From assembly GCA_019009955.1 (NCBI GenBank), contig CM032228.1, forward strand, positions 133,796,001 through 133,860,000: a DNA stretch of 64,000 nucleotides. The letters run 5' to 3'. Source of the DNA: Riptortus pedestris (Eukaryota > Arthropoda > Insecta > Hemiptera > Alydidae). Shown here in pieces: positions 51,101 to 57,100 of this stretch. A program made the position numbers and the translations under genes. The notes beneath the pieces were generated by a model, which searched no databases, was not told the origin of the DNA, and was given only the letters and a program-made list of their open reading frames with translations. Every line of letters begins with the position of its first letter. The first letter of the stretch is position 1.

Positions 51101-54100
51101 ATATCTCCGTTAATACTAAAGATAGAGAATAAATGTATATAACAATATTCATAGTACATTTTATTTGCCATAAAATTGGTTCTATACAATTTTTCGATCC
51201 AACGTATAATAACGGAGATATTTCGAATTTTCGAAATTCTCCCCCTCAAACAACCCCTCCCTTCCACTTGTTCGATTTCAGCCATTAACGAACTCGACCT
51301 TTAGTTTTGTATGAAACGCTTATATATCGAGTTTGTTTATGATCAAATAAGAATTTCGACCACTAGAGCGGTGACAGACCAGTACATACACACATACAGT
51401 TTTGAACGGACTTCATTTTCGTCATCTAGTATGTAGGATCAATGGACATTTGAGGGAATTTTTCGAAAATCGCGTCTAGAGTACGAGTTCATAGCTGATT
51501 TTTTTTTTTTTTTGTGTCGTTTGGAAACCACTGTTTCCCATGTGATCCTCTTTATTTCCCTTTTCATTCCTGTGCAAATCAGGATTATGATGTGGGAACA
51601 ATTACCAGGTATAGTATTTAGATAAAACTAAACTAACACTTTCTCTGAAAATATGCTTATTTCATTAACAATAAGTCTTCAATATTTGTCCAAAATACTA
51701 TGGATATAATATAACAAGCGAATACCTGAACAGAAAGGACATCAGCATTAGGACATGAAAATTAAGGGATTATTTAGTATACAAATTAATAAAATCTTTT
51801 ACTTGAACCTTTGAAAATCACTTTATATATACAATATTTATGTCGTTAAATTTTTCCTTTTTTAGGATCTGATATTCCAGTTGAAAGAGAAATGTAAAAA
51901 TATTGATGAGATGAAGTTGAGAAATCTACTGTCATGTGCCTACTCACTCAACTCACCTGAAGCAGTTGCACTTGGCCTGCCAGATTTTCCCATTGGGTCT
52001 CTTGAAAAAGCTGCTCAAATTTTAGTAAGAATATTTTATGAAACCTTATAAATTATTATATTTAATTAATCATCCTAATATTGGTGAGTTTAATAATTTT
52101 AAATATAAAAAGAACTTAAAAAAGTGGTAATGTCAAAATGTCGCAACTTTGGTATTTTTCTTAAAATTTTGAACTAATGACAATTTATTCAGACATTCAA
52201 AATTATATTTGTAACACAATTTTTAATAGTTGGTGTAAATATTTTTATTTTAAACATTAAAAATATATCATTGACTTAATAACCCATTAGGCTTGCCAGT
52301 TATGTTGACTAATTCCCTGCCATTTTGATTGTGATGACAATATAGACCAAAGGTACTTCATTATTCAAATAGTTACTCAATTGCCTATTAATGCTGAGTG
52401 GACACTGTGGAAATGAATATATTCAAAATAAAGAAAACATTTTTAGGAAATTAAATTTGCAACAAAATTGGTTTTAGTTATCAGTCAGGGCTTAGATTAG
52501 CCATGTGAGTTAAAGGATTGACCTTAAACGCATATGGTAAGCCTAGAGTGGCGAGTTAAATTCTCGCCTCGGCAATAGGAATTTATTTAGTGATTAACTC
52601 ATTAAATAAAATCTAGCCTGGCTAAAAAAGGGCGATAGCCTGCAGATAACCTGTCCAAATTTGCCTTAGTAGCACAAAGTGGACATTAATAAATGAAAAT
52701 AACAACAATAGTATTCAGTCTTCAGTAGAACGTGATTCCTCATCCCATTCTCACATTAACAATAAGCTATTTCATAAAATGTTCATTTCCAAGCTTAAGG
52801 AGTTCAGCCTTAGCTATGTATGGTGTCATATTTGCTCTGTATTAAATATCTTTTATAAAGCTTTAAGTGGGCGGATCAGCGCGATTTAAGTCATAGACCT
52901 GTAATATGTATTAAAGGATTACCTTATAAAGTGGTAGATGCTTGAAAGGAATTTGGTAGCCTTACCAGAACACGCTATAAATAATTGTTTTATGATAGGG
53001 AAAGGATGAGAACTAAGGCCTATTTTGATATCATTGAATAACTATAGTTGAAAAGTAGTAATCGTGAAGAAAAGAGATGTTTTTGGGAGGAAAAACATAC
53101 AAATTAGTCGTGATAGGTCTCCTGAAGGAAGAAGGATATTTGCCTGCTTCAATAAATTAAAAGAAATTGACAAAAATGCTTCTAAGAGAAAAGGTTTATG
53201 TAAATTTAGAGGGAGCTCTTATCGAGTAGATAAGCCAAAGATTTACTAAATGACAGGTCAATAATTAACCAGGAGAGTGAGCAAGCTAACACAACACCTC
53301 TGTGAATATTAAGTGATAAATAAAAACGGTAAAAAGAAATCTTTCTCCTCCAGGCGGGAAGCTTCTCAAATGTAAACAACCAGGTCTGCCAACGGCTCAC
53401 CGCAAAGAAAAACAATATCATACACGTATCAGAATATAACATTAATTTTATTGAAAACTATGTACTATATCTAGTACTGTAATTTATAATGTATCGGAAT
53501 AAATTTTATCTCAATCAATCAAATTTATTAGTACAAAAATTTAAGACCGGGTGGGGGGTCACAAGAACATATTTGCATCTATCTCGTATAATAAAGGTCT
53601 CTGGAAAACAATATTTGGTATTTAAGCTTTGAATAATGTAGTTTATTATATAACAGAGTATTGTTTATGTAACACGAGTAGAAGTTGGGGTTTACTGAAG
53701 GCGGAAAAATGAAAAATGCAAATATCTCGGTTAATATTCAAGATAGAGAATAAATGTATATAACAATATTTATTGTACATTTAATTTGCAATAAAATTTG
53801 GATCCGACTTATAGTAACAGAGATATTTCGAATTTTCAAAATCCCCCCTCTAAACCCCCCCTCCCCCTGGTCCGATTTCAGCCGTTAACAAACTTGATCT
53901 TTCTTTTTACATAAAATACTAAATATCTAGTTTTGTAACAATAAATCAAGCTAAAGCAGTAACAGACAAATATGTACAGTCCTGTGAAAAAATATAAACT
54001 CAAGGGGGAAAAACTGTTTCAATTAGTTTGTCATTTATTTTGGAATTTGAGTGGCAAAAGATATTATTTCATCTTTAATTAAATGACAACAATTTTTCTA

Positions 54101-57100
54101 AAATATTTAATAATAATGTTGAGATTAGCTCCACTTAAGACAAAATATAATAATATTTTTACGCACACACGCGCGCACACACACGCACACACGTTTTGAA
54201 CAGACCTCATTTTCGTCATCTATTAGGTAGGATTGATGGACATTTGAAGAAAAATTTCGAAAATTGCGTCATGAGTACGACCTCAATAGCTGATTTCCCT
54301 TAAGGGAAATCTGCTAATAGACAAAAAGGAAACATGCATATCACTGTATTTGTATATGATTTCCAGAATATACTAAAAGTATATGTAAGGAGTATATAAC
54401 TTTTTATGGTCATAAGCAAACTAGTTTACGAGTTTTTGTGGCCCATTTATTTATTTATTAAATATTTAGTATTTGTTTACTGTTTGTAGTGATTTATGAT
54501 TATTTTCATATTGACTTTTGCGAACAAAAAGTTTGTTTATTATTTGTTGTATTTAGTACTGTCACCAAAGGAAGTGTGTTTTATTATAAGTATATTTGTT
54601 GTATTATTTAATATTATTTTTTGTTATTATTGTAGTTCAATCAAAGGTCAAATTCCTTGTAATAATTGTAACTACTCTCATACAATAAAATCATATATAT
54701 ATTCCAAGCTTAAATATTGTTTTCATTATGTTTTAACTATGGGAGATATACTCAAATTTGTCCGGTGTGATGTCATCAATTAAATTTTTACATCCTAAAC
54801 TGTATAATTTTTTTTTTAATTCAATACAAACTTGGTATTTAACTACTTCATGCAAAAATTAGACTTTGTCTGCTAATGACTATAATAGGAGTGTCAGGTA
54901 GGGTGGAGGAGTTTAGAGGGTAAAAAAAACAAATATTTGTACTAACTTAGTTACTAATAATCAGATCGAGAAATTGTATATAACCAATCTTATTGCAAAT
55001 TTATTTTCCTATAAATGTTATTCTAAGTTTTTTTTATGCAACTCAACATTAACCAAAATTTTCAATTTTTATAGTATTCAGTCTTAATTTCAATTCCTGT
55101 TTACATAGGTTTTTTTATTTTTTTATTTTTTTTTTTTTTTATGGGAGGCATAGTGAATAGATTTTTACTGTGCATTCATACTTATGGGAAAGCTGCTTAG
55201 TTAATGCGGCTTCTGCACTATGGATTTTTTTTACCTTCATCAATTTATTTATTTTACTTGGCTTCCTCCCTATTAAGGTTTTTTTTTTTTCTCCCTTTGT
55301 TTATCAGCAACTCATACTTCACATTTCTCAATCTCTCCCTTCTGCATTCTGCACTTTTCATTTTTTTTTTTTTTTTTGGCACTATTATTGGAGTCTTTCC
55401 TTGCAAATATTCTTTACTCTCTAAAAGCTTGTCTTTCCCAAATCGAAAAAACTCATTGGTTCAGTCCTCAGTGCCATCGGTTGCTTGTAATGCCGAAAAA
55501 AAAAAGAATGGTCTGACCCTCAATCAGTTCTCTGAAAGTTTTAAAAAATAATAATAATTAGATTTATGAAAACATTTATTGAGGAGCACATATCTGTAAT
55601 TATAATGCAGTGATGAGCTTATATATAACACATTATACATTTTCAGCTTAATGAATCTCAGAAGTTTGAGTACTAAATTTAGTTTGGTAGTAGTAATTTA
55701 TTAAAACTGCTTATATATGGCATCTGAGCTCAACTTCCATTATCAATTTATAATCTATCTATCCATACTGATATTCATTTTACATCTACTGTTTATTTCA
55801 ATATTCTGTAGGAAAGAGTTCCATGGCTTTCTGTTCGAGATGTCATCTCTAGGCTTTACCCATTTGGGACCATCCTTAAAAGAGAAGGAGTTGACAGTGT
55901 TGAAAACATTTTAGAAACGTTCAATGTTGGTAATAGAAATACTGGGACCAGAATATCTAATGTAGAGAGAATCACACCTGACTGTGCAAAAGTCACTTTC
56001 GAATTTAACAAATTGAAAAGTGTGGTTGAGGTATGTGATTTCTTTCACTTCAAATATGTGTACTTCAAAGCTTTTATTGAAAATTTTTTATTTTATTTAT
56101 TGTTTTCATTGTATCTGAATTAAATTAACATTTTACTGAATCTAACAGAACCTCACCCCTTAATTGTAGGCACACCTTTTATATGTTTTAGATGTATGAT
56201 ATTTTTTTTTATATTATTTTCAAACAATACTACTACTAAGGGTTCTTCATGACAATTTTTCTATTGGAAGCATATGTCGACAACAATCTCTAGTTAGTCC
56301 ATGAATTTACATAATTAAATGGGATTTTTAACACAACACTTGAAATGAAGATATTATAGTATTATTATTATTTATTTAAACTTTCAAATTAGGCTGAACC
56401 ATTTCATGCAAGCTTAATGTCAATTCCGGTGTGTTAACATTTATATTTAACCATTTGTTAATTAGACATTAATAGAAGTTTCATAACATTCTTCAGTATT
56501 TTGTTCTAGTTTTCTCCTAAAAAATTTTAGGAATTTTTTATTTTTTTTTTAGGTCCGATGTGGCCCTGGTCCTTTAAATGAACCAATTAAGAATTTTGTC
56601 AGCACGTACTACCATGAAGATTTGCTTTCTGAGCTGCTACAAAGCCATTCTGTGGGAGATTTCTGCATTATTGGTCCTAAGGGCTGTGGAAAATCCATTG
56701 CTATTTTAAGGCTTGCATCTATTTTAGGCTATACAATTGAGCCTATAGTTTTATATCAGGTCAGTTGTTATAACAACTCTCTGTTTCTGTTAATGTATGA
56801 TAAAATTTAGGATAGGCTTAGTAGGGTATTATTTTCCTTTATTTTTTAATGATATATATTCAATTTTAATTTGTATTAATAAACTACACCATCATTTCAG
56901 TTGAGATTAATTTGTTATTTTAATATTTTTGGATAGGATATGACTGCTCGAGATCTTATTCAACAAAGAACAACTCTGGAAAATGGGGATACTGTATGGA
57001 AGAATTCTCCTCTTATAATGTCTGCCCTGGAAGGCAAACTTGCTGTGTTAGATGGATTACACAGAGTACACCCTAGCACACTCTCAATTTTACATAGGTT

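Noticed and set aside
55170..55551. Overlapping hydrophobic ORFs of 84 and 115 codons
   Set aside because: They come from T-rich, low-complexity intron sequence; the Phe runs are not credible membrane segments.
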